A stretch of DNA of 64,000 bases, from the NCBI GenBank assembly GCA_018296165.2, contig JACKQL020000010.1:1178001-1242000 (forward strand), given 5' to 3'. The position numbers were made by a program, and so were the translations under genes. Below, piece after piece: positions 11,076 to 20,406 of the stretch. This stretch comes from Termitomyces sp. T153. Taxonomy: Eukaryota; Basidiomycota; Agaricomycetes; Agaricales; Lyophyllaceae. The notes under the pieces were generated by a model. It was given only the letters and a program-made list of their open reading frames with translations, was not told the DNA's origin and did not search any database. Position 1 is the stretch's first letter; the number at the start of each line of letters is the position of its first letter.

Positions 11076-11335
11076 AATGATTTTACACCTCCTCAAGGAG
11101 CAACAACACCTTTGTAATGGAGAGTGCAATGGGATGAACAAATGGCTGATTATGCCATACTATGCACATCCCATCTGCCATGCCAGATTTGCTATGCACA
11201 TCATATCCACCATGCCAACTGGAACTGCCCTTTCCATAGCAGATTTGCAACCTTACTACTTTGGGACAATGTCACATGTAGTCTACATTGTTGATTCTGC
11301 TGCTGTAGAAGTCCTACTTTCCCCAACTACTAGCT

Positions 11336-11690
11336 CTTGACTCCACATGGCCCCATCAAACTCCACTGCCACACCCACTGTCCCCTGGAGCTCTCCAGTA
11401 GTCAGTATATAACTCATAGAGTAGCACTTCATACTCCAGTCTTGATATTACATTAACTAGTTACTTGTGTCTCATGTTTCTTTTGTCTCCATCTCTATTT
11501 CCTTGTCTCAAATCTATCTCTTTCTCAGTTCTGTCTTGTCTCATCTCCATCTCACCTTGACCGTCTCTGTTTCCTTTGTTTCCTTAAGTCCCTTTCATCT
11601 CCAACATCAGTACAAACTCTGCACACATGCTATGACCTTCAAACATTCTTATGACCACTCTAATCCTTTTAGCTTTGCACTCAGCTTTGC
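11336..11690 (+). mobile_element. Family A LTR fragment (middle part)
   Basis: This is a piece of family A LTR including the TATA region CAGTATATAA and AGTCTTGATATTA, followed by the pyrimidine-rich CTCAT/TCTCC tract. Neither LTR end is present. Confidence 0.7.
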
Positions 11691-11699
11691 ACTCTTACA

Positions 11700-12090
11700 T
11701 GGCCTCTACTGCTGCTCTACAAACCCAAGCCTCAGTTGACCAACAGTTACTGGGTCTCCAAAACCTGATACTTTATGTTGAATCACAGGTGCACATAGCA
11801 CTTGCCATTTATGGCAACTTTGAGGAACACAAGGATCATAGATGGATGTTACAACACCTGGATAAAGAATTGATAAGGTGTCTTGGATTGCAATGTAGTT
11901 GATCTGATATCTGGGCCAGAACTATATTCTCCTATATTTGGGTATAGCAGCATTAAACAACATCAAATACAATGTTCCAGACCTCATCATGTGTCTGAGC
12001 TATTGGTACCCTCTGGCAGACAGAGATGACATCCCTCAAGAAGTCTGGGAATCCTTTCAGGCATGGACAGTTCCCACCCATCTAGGTCAA
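11700..12090 (+). pseudogene. Unrecognised coding relic
   Basis: An open frame at 11700-11900 reads MASTAALQTQASVDQQLLGLQ and continues EEHKDHRWMLQHLDKEL. A second frame (11938-12090) reads YNVPDLIMCLSYWYPLADRDD. I do not recognise the family. The composition is CpG-poor like the surrounding repeats, so it is probably part of a mobile element. Confidence 0.3.
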
Positions 12091-13349
12091 GTTGTATGTT
12101 GGTATGGCTGTGATTGGTGGAGCTATATAGGCATCAACTTCTGGGGTTTGTTAGGGGGTGCCTTTGGGGTGTGTTCAAGGAGGCTGGAGCAGAGGTGTGT
12201 TTTCCTTCCTTTCTTGGCCATCTTAAGGGTTGGGAATCCTTTTGGTTGCTATGGAGTTGCTGGAGTTGGGTTGGAGGCATTGGAGCCCTAGGGAACTGGA
12301 GGAAGAGGAAGAGGGGGTTTACTGGGGTTGTATCCATGTTTGGGTACTTTGTTGTGGAGCTAGTCTGGTCAAATGTTAGGCAGGGTCAACAAATGAATAA
12401 CCAGAGTAGTCCTAGGTAGTTCCAGAAATTGGATTTGAGGTTGGTGATGGGATGCTGGTCTTGATATCTTAATTCATTGTGGAGGAGGGTGGTTGTTGTG
12501 GTCAGGAAGTGATTCAAATGGTGGCAGGGCTTGCTTTGGTCAGTCAATGGAGGTGCAAAAGGTTTGAACTGTTTGCTAGCAAAGCATCAGAGGATTTTGC
12601 TGTTGATATAGGTAGAGGGGGTACCATTGGAGGGTTGTGGAGTCAGATATTGGTGATACATGGACTTTGATGGAGCTGTGATAGGCCCAGAGGATGTTGG
12701 TGTTGCCTTTGGATTCTTGGGAGGGAGGGGTGGCATTGGAGGGGACTGGTCTGGAGCTGTGTAGTTATTTCAGTTGGGGTGAGATTGGGCCAGTGGGTTT
12801 GGGGTTTGATTGGCAGAGCCAGGGGAAGTCAGCAGTGAAGGGCAGGGGTGCTTGACTAGGTAGCTAGTGGTCTATTTGTTGGTGGGGAGGATAGCTTGCT
12901 CTTATGCAGTAAGTGATTGTCTCTGCTGGAAGGTTGTGTTGTTGGAGAACTTGGGGAGGGTGGTGTTGGTGAGGCATTGGAGAAGTTGTCAAACAATTGA
13001 TTGATCATTGCCAGGGGTTGGTTGAAGACAGGGTTGGTGGTGTCATGGTTGACCTTAGTTGGAGGCACAGCTGGTCAGGGAGGGAGAAGAGGTGCAGAAG
13101 GGGGTGGTGCAAAAATGATGCAATGGGAGTTGAGCTGGGAGGGTGTCCATAGAAAGAGCTGTTGTGTGGGAGAGTGACCAGGGCAGAGGGGACATTGACA
13201 TTGGATCCACAACTCAATGTGCCTTGGCAATTGGGGCAAGGTGGAATGAATCATAGCAGGTCTCAGGTATGGGCCAACCAAGGACATTGAGAGTTGTGGC
13301 AGGAGGGTATGCAGGGTTAATTGCAGACATCACAAATGAGGTAAGGGGG
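12091..13349 (-). pseudogene. E4 internal region: leader, Cys-rich motif, protease-upstream region
   Basis: On minus, ATG 13330 opens a leader similar to E2 (MSAINPAYPPATTLNVLGWP). It goes directly into the Cys-rich stretch CPNCQGTLSC and then the proline-rich region with VHVSPISDSTTLQW. Like E2 it lacks the capsid region, and the leader-to-Cys junction is the same. The distal part (12110-12330) matches the region just upstream of the E3 reverse transcriptase (16800-16990). Many stops are present. Confidence 0.5.
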
Positions 13350-13362
13350 AGTCTTGATATTA
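13350..13362 (-). other. Primer-binding site of E4 (self-priming type)
   Basis: On minus this is TAATATCAAGACT, identical to the E1, E2 and E3 sites and directly inside the LTR remnant. Confidence 0.6.
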
Positions 13363-13425
13363 TATCTGGTTCCACTGACCATTGGGGCTCAGGTTAACTG
13401 GGCAAGTCCTTACTAGGCAGACATG
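13363..13425 (-). mobile_element. Family A LTR remnant (63 bp; 5' LTR of E4)
   Basis: Only the terminal 63 bases remain (TATCTGGTTCCACTGACC... in plus text, from TGTCAGG). They are joined directly to the integrase end of E3, so this is a deletion junction between two elements of the same orientation. Confidence 0.65.
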
Positions 13426-14665
13426 GAAAATAGAGTGGAGGCCTTTCAGGCCTGGAAGTAGTATTAAGTTTGTAAGCATGGGTTGAGACCTTCTGGAGGA
13501 TTATGAAGGGGCTGAGTTGCTTGTGATTGAGCTTGACAGAGGGCCTCTGGGTCTTGAGGCTGCATCAATCAAGCCAGACCAGAGTGCTGGAGGACCAGTT
13601 GCAGGTGGGATTGATTTGGGCATTGGCATGTTTGGAGTAGGCTTGATTGGCAGTGTTGATTTTGTCCTGGAGGAACTGATGGAGGGATCAGAGGTCTTTA
13701 GCAACTTTGTGGGCAACATGGGAGGGGATATTCTTGAGGAATAGGGTGAGCCAGGAGTTGTAATACTTGTTGGCATAGAAGGGGGAAACTTCAATGGTGG
13801 AGTGAGGCATGTTATTATAAGTAAAATCAACAAGGAGGAGTTCTGCATGCCAGTTGTTCTGTAAATAGCTAATGTAGAAGCAGAGATACTGTTTCAATGT
13901 CTGGTTTACTCATTCTGTTTGCCTGTTGGTCTCCAGGTGATAGGCAGTTGATAGGTTAGTCTTAATTTAGAGGGCCCTGCATAACAATTGCCAAAAGCAG
14001 GAGAGAAACAGTGGGCCACAGTCAGAGATGATGTTGTCCAGGATTCCATGCTTAGAGAATATGTGTTCAAGGAATAGCTTGGCAAACTCCAGAGTGTTGT
14101 TGGTGGTATGGCAGGAGATGAAGAGGGCTTGTTTGGTGAGGTGGCAGACAACCTCAAGTATTGCATCAAAGCCTTTGGAGTTAGGGAGTTCAACAATGTG
14201 GTCCATTGATATTGAGGACCAGGGGCAGTGACTGATGGGGAGGGGCTTCAGCAGGCCATAAGGGCAGTGGTGGGGCACTTCAGCCCAGAGACATGGTTTG
14301 CATGCCCTTATGTATTGTGTGACATCCTTCTTCATTCCTGGCCAAAAGTAAGTCCTGGAAATGAGTTGGAGAGTCTTACAAATTGCTAAGTGTCCCTGGA
14401 GTTTGTGGTTGTGGTGCTGCCAGAGTATGTTGAGGCAGATGGCCTTGTGGTCTGGAGCATGGAGCATGGATCTGTCCATCTTGGAGTAGGAGGAAGTGGT
14501 CTGGAGACAGCATGGAGGGGTTACTGATTGTTGACTTGTAAGCGGAGTTGTTGCAGGAGTTGTGCTGGGCAAAGAAGGAGTCTGGAGGTGCATTTTGGAT
14601 TTTGTGGAGGATTCCTTCTTCATTCATAATCAGCATGGCATGCAAATGCTCAGGGGGGATTACCA
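13426..14665 (-). pseudogene. E3 integrase
   Basis: The Gypsy integrase is on minus. The HHCC zinc-binding region is at about 14290-14440 (HHNHKLQGHLAICK ... IRACKPC), with YFWPGMKKDV between. The DDE core contains SMDHIVELPNSKGFDAI (first Asp), SDCGPLF (second Asp, usually SDRG) and TNRQNEWT (Glu) near 13915. LLVDFTYNNMPHSTIEVSPF follows at 13740-13840. Frames are broken at least twice. It would insert the cDNA into the host chromosome. The 3' LTR is missing because the E4 remnant abuts it at 13425. Confidence 0.8.
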
Positions 14666-15531
14666 CTCAATGGTTGAATGCATTCTGCTCAGCCTCAAAT
14701 GACTTCTTTGGATACATGTCAGGCCTTTGGGTGAGAATGTCAGCCTTTATGCCAAGTTGTCCAGGGCAATAGTGGATGGTGAAGTTGTACTCTGAGAGGA
14801 TTTCAGACCAGTGAACTTGGTGGTGGCTGAGCTGTTTTGTGATTGTGAAGTATTATAGGTTGTTATGGTTGGAGTAGACTTGGATACAGTGTGAAGATCC
14901 CTCAAAGTAGGCCCTCCAATAGATTTCTTTAGTGTAAATGTCATAGTTGAGTTCCACAGGGATCATTGAGTGGGTGTAGAAGGCAGCAGGGTAGATATCC
15001 TTGCTGTTGGAGTCTATTTGGGAGAGTATGCTAGCAATAGCATAGTTGGAGGCATTGCACTCAAGTACTATTGGTAGGGAGTGGTTGAAATGGCAGAAAA
15101 TCAGGGCAGAGGTAAAGGCCTTCTTGAGGAGGGTGAATACACTTTGGCACTTGCTGTCCCAGTCTCAAGGGGTGTCCTTCCACATGAGTCAATTGAGGAG
15201 TTTGGTGATTCTGGAGTAGTTGTCAATGAACTGGCAATAAAACTTAGCAAACCCCAGGAATGACTATACCTTCTTGACATTCTAGGGCAGGGGCCAGTTG
15301 AGAATGGCTTCAACCTTGTCTGGGATCATGCATATGCCATCAGGAGTAACAATAACTCTGAGGTATTTGACCTCAATAGTGTGGAAAGAGCACTTCTCAG
15401 GTTTGGTGTGAAGTTGCTACTCGCAGAGCTGTTCTAAGACATGGCAGACATGCTCTGGATGTTCCTCTAGTAAGTTTGAGTAGATTAGAATGTCATTTAG
15501 ATACACAATAACAAAGACATTGTTCATGTTG
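14666..15531 (-). pseudogene. E3 RNase H and C-terminal reverse transcriptase
   Basis: Reading minus from 15531: VIVYLNDILIYSN (active-site box, YxDD changed to YLND), PEKCSFHTIEVKYL, LNWPLP, SFLGFAKFY. The RNase H part follows, with LPIVLECNASNYAIASILSQ (first Asp lost), FYTHSMIPVELNYDIY and HYCPGQLGIKADILTRRPD. Several TAG/TGA stops, mostly at former CGA or TGG codons, break it. The frame is continuous with the N-terminal RT at 16144-16660 except for the rDNA insertion and duplication. Confidence 0.75.
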
Positions 15532-15639
15532 TGGAAGATGTTGTTCATGAAGTACTGGAAGGTGGCAGGGGAGTTAGTCATTCCAAAAGGCATCACCAGA
15601 TACTCAAAGAGGCCATAGCAGGTTCAGAAGGCAGTCTTC
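15532..15639 (-). repeat. 108-bp direct duplication, left copy
   Basis: This is identical, base for base, to 16036-16143. It encodes on minus the RT motif [19 protein letters not shown]. The two copies flank the rDNA fragment and have the same orientation. No other 108-bp perfect repeat is seen inside E3, so the duplication is tied to the rDNA event. Confidence 0.9.
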
Positions 15640-15880
15640 ACCACCCATTTAGAGCTGCATTCCCAAACAACTTGACTCTTTGAGAGCACATCACAAAGCC
15701 TTGGGAGTCCATGTCAAAGACAGGATTCTCACCCTCTATGATGGTCCATTCCAGGACACTTGTACACGGTCCAACGCGGATAATGCTTCTCTAGATTACA
15801 ACTCGGGCAGCCAAAGACTACCAGATTTTAAATTTGAGCTTTTCCCGCTTCACTCGCCGTTACTAGAGGAATCCCTGTTG

Positions 15881-15912
<32 letters not shown>

Positions 15913-16035
15913 GTTCAGCGGGTATTCCTACCTGATTTGAGGTCAAATTGTCAAAGCATCCTGAAGTAGGAACAAGTTGGAAGCAAGACCCATTAAAATT
16001 GCTGACCGCTCACAGTGTAGATAATTATCACACTA
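15640..16035 (-). pseudogene. Displaced nuclear rDNA fragment (28S 5' end plus ITS2 3' tail)
   Basis: On minus, the ITS2 3' tail (about 15948-16035, with GTGTGATAATTATCTAC) runs into the 28S start TTGACCTCAAATCAGGTAGG. It continues through AACTTAAGCATATCAATAAG (ITS4 primer site, near 15891-15917) to AATGCAGCTCTAAATGGGTG near 15640. It is about 396 bp and lies inside the E3 reverse transcriptase between the perfect 108-bp repeats. It is not part of an rDNA unit: 18S, 5.8S and the rest of 28S are absent. Unlike the surrounding element it keeps several CpGs, which points to a later arrival. Some bases differ from the usual conserved 28S sequence. A wrongly placed rDNA contig in the assembly is an alternative. 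Confidence 0.88.
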
Positions 16036-16143
16036 TGGAAGATGTTGTTCATGAAGTACTGGAAGGTGGCAGGGGAGTTAGTCATTCCAAAAGGCATCAC
16101 CAGATACTCAAAGAGGCCATAGCAGGTTCAGAAGGCAGTCTTC
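16036..16143 (-). repeat. 108-bp direct duplication, right copy
   Basis: Identical to 15532-15639. This copy is continuous with the upstream, N-terminal RT sequence on its right side. Confidence 0.9.
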
Positions 16144-16880
16144 TATTCATGCTCTGAAGTGATCCAAATGTTGTTGTAGCCAGAGCAGAAGTCTATTTTT
16201 GTGTAGATCTTGGCACTGTGGAGGCAGTCAACAAAGTTTCCAATCAGGGGGAGAGGATAACAGTTCTTTTTGGTGATTTGTTGAGTCCCTGATAGTCAAC
16301 ACAGAGTTGGAGTGACCAATCCTTCTTCTTGGCAAACAGGACTGGAGTGCCAGCAGTGGAGATTGATGGGCATATGAAACCTTTGCTGAGCATGTTGTTG
16401 AGGTAGTCTTTCAGGGCCTGGAGTTTGATCTCAGACATATTGTAGATCTTGCCAAATAGGGGGGAAGTGCCTTCTTTAAAATCAATCTTATGATTGTAGG
16501 AGTGGTGCAGGAGAAGTCCTTTTGTGCTTCCTTCAGAAAACACATCAGCAGATTGATAGTACTCCAGGGAAACTACTTTGTGTAGGATTTGCTCTTCTGT
16601 CTTTGGTTCCAGCATGGTAGTTTCTGCATAGAGGTATTCCTCTGGTAGGGCTGGCATAATTTGAAGTTGAAAGGCAGGGGTACTGTCTTGTAGAATGCAT
16701 GCAAAAGGGATGGCACCAATGAATTTGATGTTGAGGGCTTCTGGATTGATGGGAGTGGGTGGTGGAGTGGTGGCAGCTAGGTCCAGAATTGTAGAGTTGT
16801 CCAGAGTGGTTGGGTGTCATTAGTTGGGATACTGTGGGCCTTTGTATTGATTTCTGATTATGTTGGGAGGAAGCCATTGA
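16144..16880 (-). pseudogene. E3 reverse transcriptase, N-terminal part
   Basis: The open minus frame at 16244-16657 contains LPEEYLYAETTMLEPKTEEQ, YYQSADVFSEG (usual YxDVFSE of basidiomycete Gypsy), LLLHHSYNHKIDFKEG, LKDYLNNMLSKGFICPS, SPVLFAKKKDWSL-type residues and CVDYQGLNK. This is the fingers and palm start of a Ty3-type RT. After a frame shift it reads DFCSGYNNIW up to the 108-bp repeat. In a functional element the RT would copy genomic RNA to cDNA. Confidence 0.8.
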
Positions 16881-17069
16881 ATCTTGTTCAAGGAGGACTG
16901 GGGCAGAGGTGTGCTTTCCTCTCTTTCTTGGTTGTCCTTAAGAGTTGAGGGGGTTTGGGTTGCTCTGGAGGTGCTGGCATTGAGGTTGGGGATGTCAGAG
17001 TCTGAGGAGGACTGGCTGTGGAAGGGGATAGCAGCCACCAAGCTTGCTTTGGGGCCAGGGAATCACATG

Positions 17070-17350
17070 GTGAGGATTTTACAGTTGATGTTGGGGTTGA
17101 TGTCCTGCAGCCAAGGGAGTCCAAGCACAATTTGAGTTGATTTGAGGAGCTGGGTGACAAGGAGCCAGACCTGGAATCATAAGCCAATGTCAAGGGCAAG
17201 GGTGTTGTCATGGTAGTGAGTGATTCCAGTTGAGGTGGGGCTTCCATTGAAGAGTTGAAACTCTAGGAGTTTGTTGAGGGTGTTGTGAGAGAGATCAAGC
17301 TGATTGCTAGTGAAGGTGCTGGAGGCTCCACTGTTAATGAGGGTGGGGAG
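17070..17350 (-). pseudogene. E3 retropepsin domain, second (RT-proximal) copy
   Basis: On minus: LPTLINSGASSTFTSNQLDL (catalytic Asp changed to Asn in LxDSGA), ELxLFNGSPTSTGITHY-type residues, then LGLPWLQDINPNINC, the conserved end motif (LGxxWLxxxNPxINW). It follows a complete similar domain at 17518-17900 in the same orientation, so the element carries two proteases in tandem. Only this copy lies directly upstream of the RT. Confidence 0.6.
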
Positions 17351-17517
17351 GACCATTGGGGAGCTATCAAGTCAAATGTTGATGATGAACAATTGCATGG
17401 ACTTTGACCAGAGCTGTGGATGGGCCTGAGGAATGTAAGTTGTGCCTTCAGAGCTCTTAGGGTGAAGTAAGACATTGAAGGGGACTAGCCTGGAGTTAGT
17501 CTGGTCATCCTAGTTAA

Positions 17518-17916
17518 GGTGGCAGGTGAGGCTGGCCAGTTGATGTGGGGGTTGGTGGAGCAGAGCCATGAGAAACCTAGAATAATGGGGGCAGAGATGT
17601 GTAGTTTAGTGACTAGTAGTCAGAAGTCCTGTCATCATCCATTGGTAAAGGTCATGGTCATTTCTATACAGTGTGTGATGTCTCTGGCAGAGGTGGGACT
17701 GCTGTCAAAGAGCTTGAGGAGGATTGGAGTGGGGAAGTGCTGGAGGTGTTGGGGAGCAAGCAGCACCAAGGATTCATTAATGAAGTTGTTGGTGGCACCA
17801 CTGTCAACCAGAGTAGGGACAAAGTTGCCAGAGAAGAGGAGAGTGGTGTGAAGGAGGAGGGTATGAGAGGAATGGGAGGAGAGGTGTGCTGGGAGGTTGT
17901 CTAGAAAAAGTACCAT
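17518..17916 (-). pseudogene. E3 retropepsin domain, first (Gag-proximal) copy
   Basis: The minus frame reads FVPTLVDSGATNNFINESLVL with the intact catalytic motif DSGA, then LLKLFDSSPTSARDITHCIEM, and near 17520-17580 the end motif LGFSWLCSTNPHINW. It is preceded by the Gag zinc knuckle at 18078-18119. Its order of motifs is the same as in the second copy. Confidence 0.65.
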
Positions 17917-18077
17917 TGCACAGAGGAGTGGAGCTAGGGTAGAAAAGACATTGATGTCTGACCCATAGTCTAGTGTGTCTTTGAGACCTAAACCACTGAC
18001 TTGTTTTCCATAAACTGGTAGTTGCAGTCTTCTCTGTCAATAGTCCATATGGTGCATCCCATCACCTGGCATTTAGA

Positions 18078-18119
18078 ACAACTACCAATGAAATGTCCCT
18101 GCTCACCACATAGAATGCA
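18078..18119 (-). pseudogene. E3 Gag zinc knuckle (CCHC)
   Basis: On minus the residues CILCGEQGHFIGSC form an intact CX2CX4HX4C nucleocapsid zinc knuckle, followed by SKCQVMGCTIW. It marks the C-terminal end of Gag and would bind the element RNA during packaging. Confidence 0.8.
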
Positions 18120-18139
18120 TACACCCTCCTTCTATTATT

Positions 18140-20374
18140 TCTTCTAAGTTTCCTCTTGCATGTCAATCCAAGGCCTGTTCCAAATCTTGTTTGTGCATAG
18201 GGCCTCTTGATCATCAGAAGAGTCCAGAGCATTGTCAAGGTCCTGGGAGTTGTTGGAGTTAGCATCCAGAGGCTCCAGAGCTTTGTGGAGGTCAGTGGCA
18301 TTGAGTTGGGCAGGTGGGTGGGGTTCTGGGGGTTGGTTGGTGCTGGGAGGTCCTTGGGCTGGGGGAAATTGAATGTGGGTTTGGTGGGGGCTGCAGGAGG
18401 TGAGGGTCAAGTGCTATTGGTTGCTCCAAATTGCCAGTTGGAGTTGCTGCAAGTGTTCCAGTTGGTCCCTGGTGCTGTGTTCTTGCTCCAGTCTTCCCAA
18501 TAGTATTGATTGACTTGTGTAACAAGCACTTTGTAACTGTTGTATGTACTTTGCTTAGGTATGAGGCAGAGAACATTCTTGATGCATTTAAGTAGGGTGC
18601 AACAGAGAGCAAATCAGAGGGCATTGTAGTTCCATCCTATTTTGTAGGCCTCTAGTTTGAACCATACAATGAAGGTCATGAAATGTTTGTTGTTGCACAT
18701 CTGGAGATTGAAGAGGTTTTCCTCTGCTTCTGCTACAGTGTCAAATACACCAAACTTACTAGAGAACTCCTGTGTGCATGCAGGCCAGTTGGAGAGCACA
18801 GAGTTGTTGGAGTCAGACTGGAGCAGCACCATGTAGTGGGCAAAGGCAATGCCCTGTAAATACAACACAGCAAAGGCAACTCATGAGCTCTCAAGCTGGA
18901 AAGTAATAGGCTTAGCTTAAGACATTATGAGACATTGCATTAGAAAGATTCTCCATTTCTAGGAGTCACAACTAGTGAAGGATTCCTGTTGCTGAATGTT
19001 GAGCTTGCCTTTTTGAGCCAGTGTGTTGCAAGTGTCATCCTGGGTATTTTGGGTTCTGAGTGGGGGTCCAGCATTGTAGGAGTAGTAGCTGTTGTTGTTG
19101 TTGTTTCCATTGCTATGCCAAGGAGGAAAGTTGTCCATGGCCAGGCCCCATCTGCCTGCAGGTCTGCCATTGGAAGGTCCACTGCCTGGAGGTTGGCCAG
19201 CATTGCCTAGGGGAGGGCCTGGAGCCCAGTAAGGGGGAGGGAGTCTTCTGGGGGTTGGTGGTCCAAAGTAATTGTTGTTGGCAGGAGGGTTGGGTAGGAG
19301 AACTGGCAGGAGATGAGGGAGGTTGTTGGAGAAGGGGGTTCAAGGTGCTCTAGGGCCCATGAGTTAACATGGAGGGGCTGGGGCATTTTGGCAGGGCTGA
19401 AGAGTGTTTCTACAGGGGGTGCAGAGGTTGAAATGGGAAGGTCTGTCCTGGAGAGGGCCATTGTGAGGAGTAGGTTCTTTGCTAAGGTTTCCAAGCTCAT
19501 CAATATAGAAGAGGGTTTGGTTGTCATCATTGACATGTGCAGGGGCCTCAGAGTACAGGGCTTGGGGGCAGCAGGTTGATCCCAGGTATGGAAGGCACTA
19601 GGAACAGAGTTTGCCCTGGAATGAGCAGAGAGGGCCAAGGTGTGGGCTGCAGGTTGGTCAAAAAGTTCTCCAATGGGGTTGAGGTTCCTCAGAATGCAGT
19701 GTTGAGCTCTTCTTGTTGACAGGAAATGTGGGGCAGAGCTTTGTTTTGTACTCTAATGGGTCCTTCTCATTGCACATGGAAGGAGCAGGCAGGGTGCAGA
19801 GGATCTTTGAATTGACAGGGATTTGACCAGGGCATGGAGCTCATTCGGGAGATTGGCATCAATTCCCAGAGTGCTTTGCATGGTTTTGGTGAGGGCTGCT
19901 TGTATATAGCATTTATGGAAGTCAAGGAGACAATCTGCCCAGACCTCTGGAGTTGCTGGGGTGCTATGGTAGCTCAAGATGACAAGGAGGGCCTGAGTCC
20001 ATTTTGCAAACTCTGTGAGGGAGAGGTGGAGGGAGCACAGGACCTTGTTGCACTGCTGGACATAGGCTTCAAGTTGTTGCTGTCTAGAGGAAGGAGGGAT
20101 CTAAGTCAAGAATGGCAGTCAAGAGGAGGAATAGTTATCTGGTTGTTCCAGAGGAGTTGGGGCTGCAGCAGAAATGGGGTAAGCATAGTAGTGAGCAGGT
20201 GGGAGATAGGTGGGATTGGGTGGCCTGGTTTTGGTCCAAGGTCCAGTGACAAGGTACATAGTGATCTGTGAGTGGGCCTGGATAGAATGGGGCATACTGA
20301 CTTTCAGGGACTGGCCAACCATAAATGTCAGTTAGGTAGCTGGTGGGGTTGTATGTGGAATTATATGCAGACAT
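18140..20374 (-). pseudogene. E3 Gag
   Basis: ATG 20374 (MSAYNSTYNPTSYLTDIYGW) opens the leader just inside the primer site. Recognisable parts in order are a helical region (19753-20060), a proline-rich middle (19110-19640) and the capsid core at 18614-18868. The core has LQGIAFAHYMVLLQSDSNN, EFSSKFGVFDTVAEAEENLF and FIVWFKLEAYKIGWNYNAL. The zinc knuckle follows at 18078. The whole length is preserved but several stops and frame shifts prevent a single product. Confidence 0.75.
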
Positions 20375-20393
20375 CAAGAACAGGGTAAGGTGG

Positions 20394-20406
20394 AGTCTTG
20401 ATATTA
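20394..20406 (-). other. Primer-binding site of E3 (self-priming type)
   Basis: On minus this is TAATATCAAGACT, directly adjacent to the 5' LTR. The complementary 13-mer in the same LTR is at 20968-20980, 33 nt from the first base of the TATATAA box. All 13 positions pair. Confidence 0.7.

Noticed and set aside
15640..16035. Functional rDNA unit
   Set aside because: Only a 396-bp part of ITS2 and 28S is present, inside a transposon gene; it cannot be an rRNA gene.
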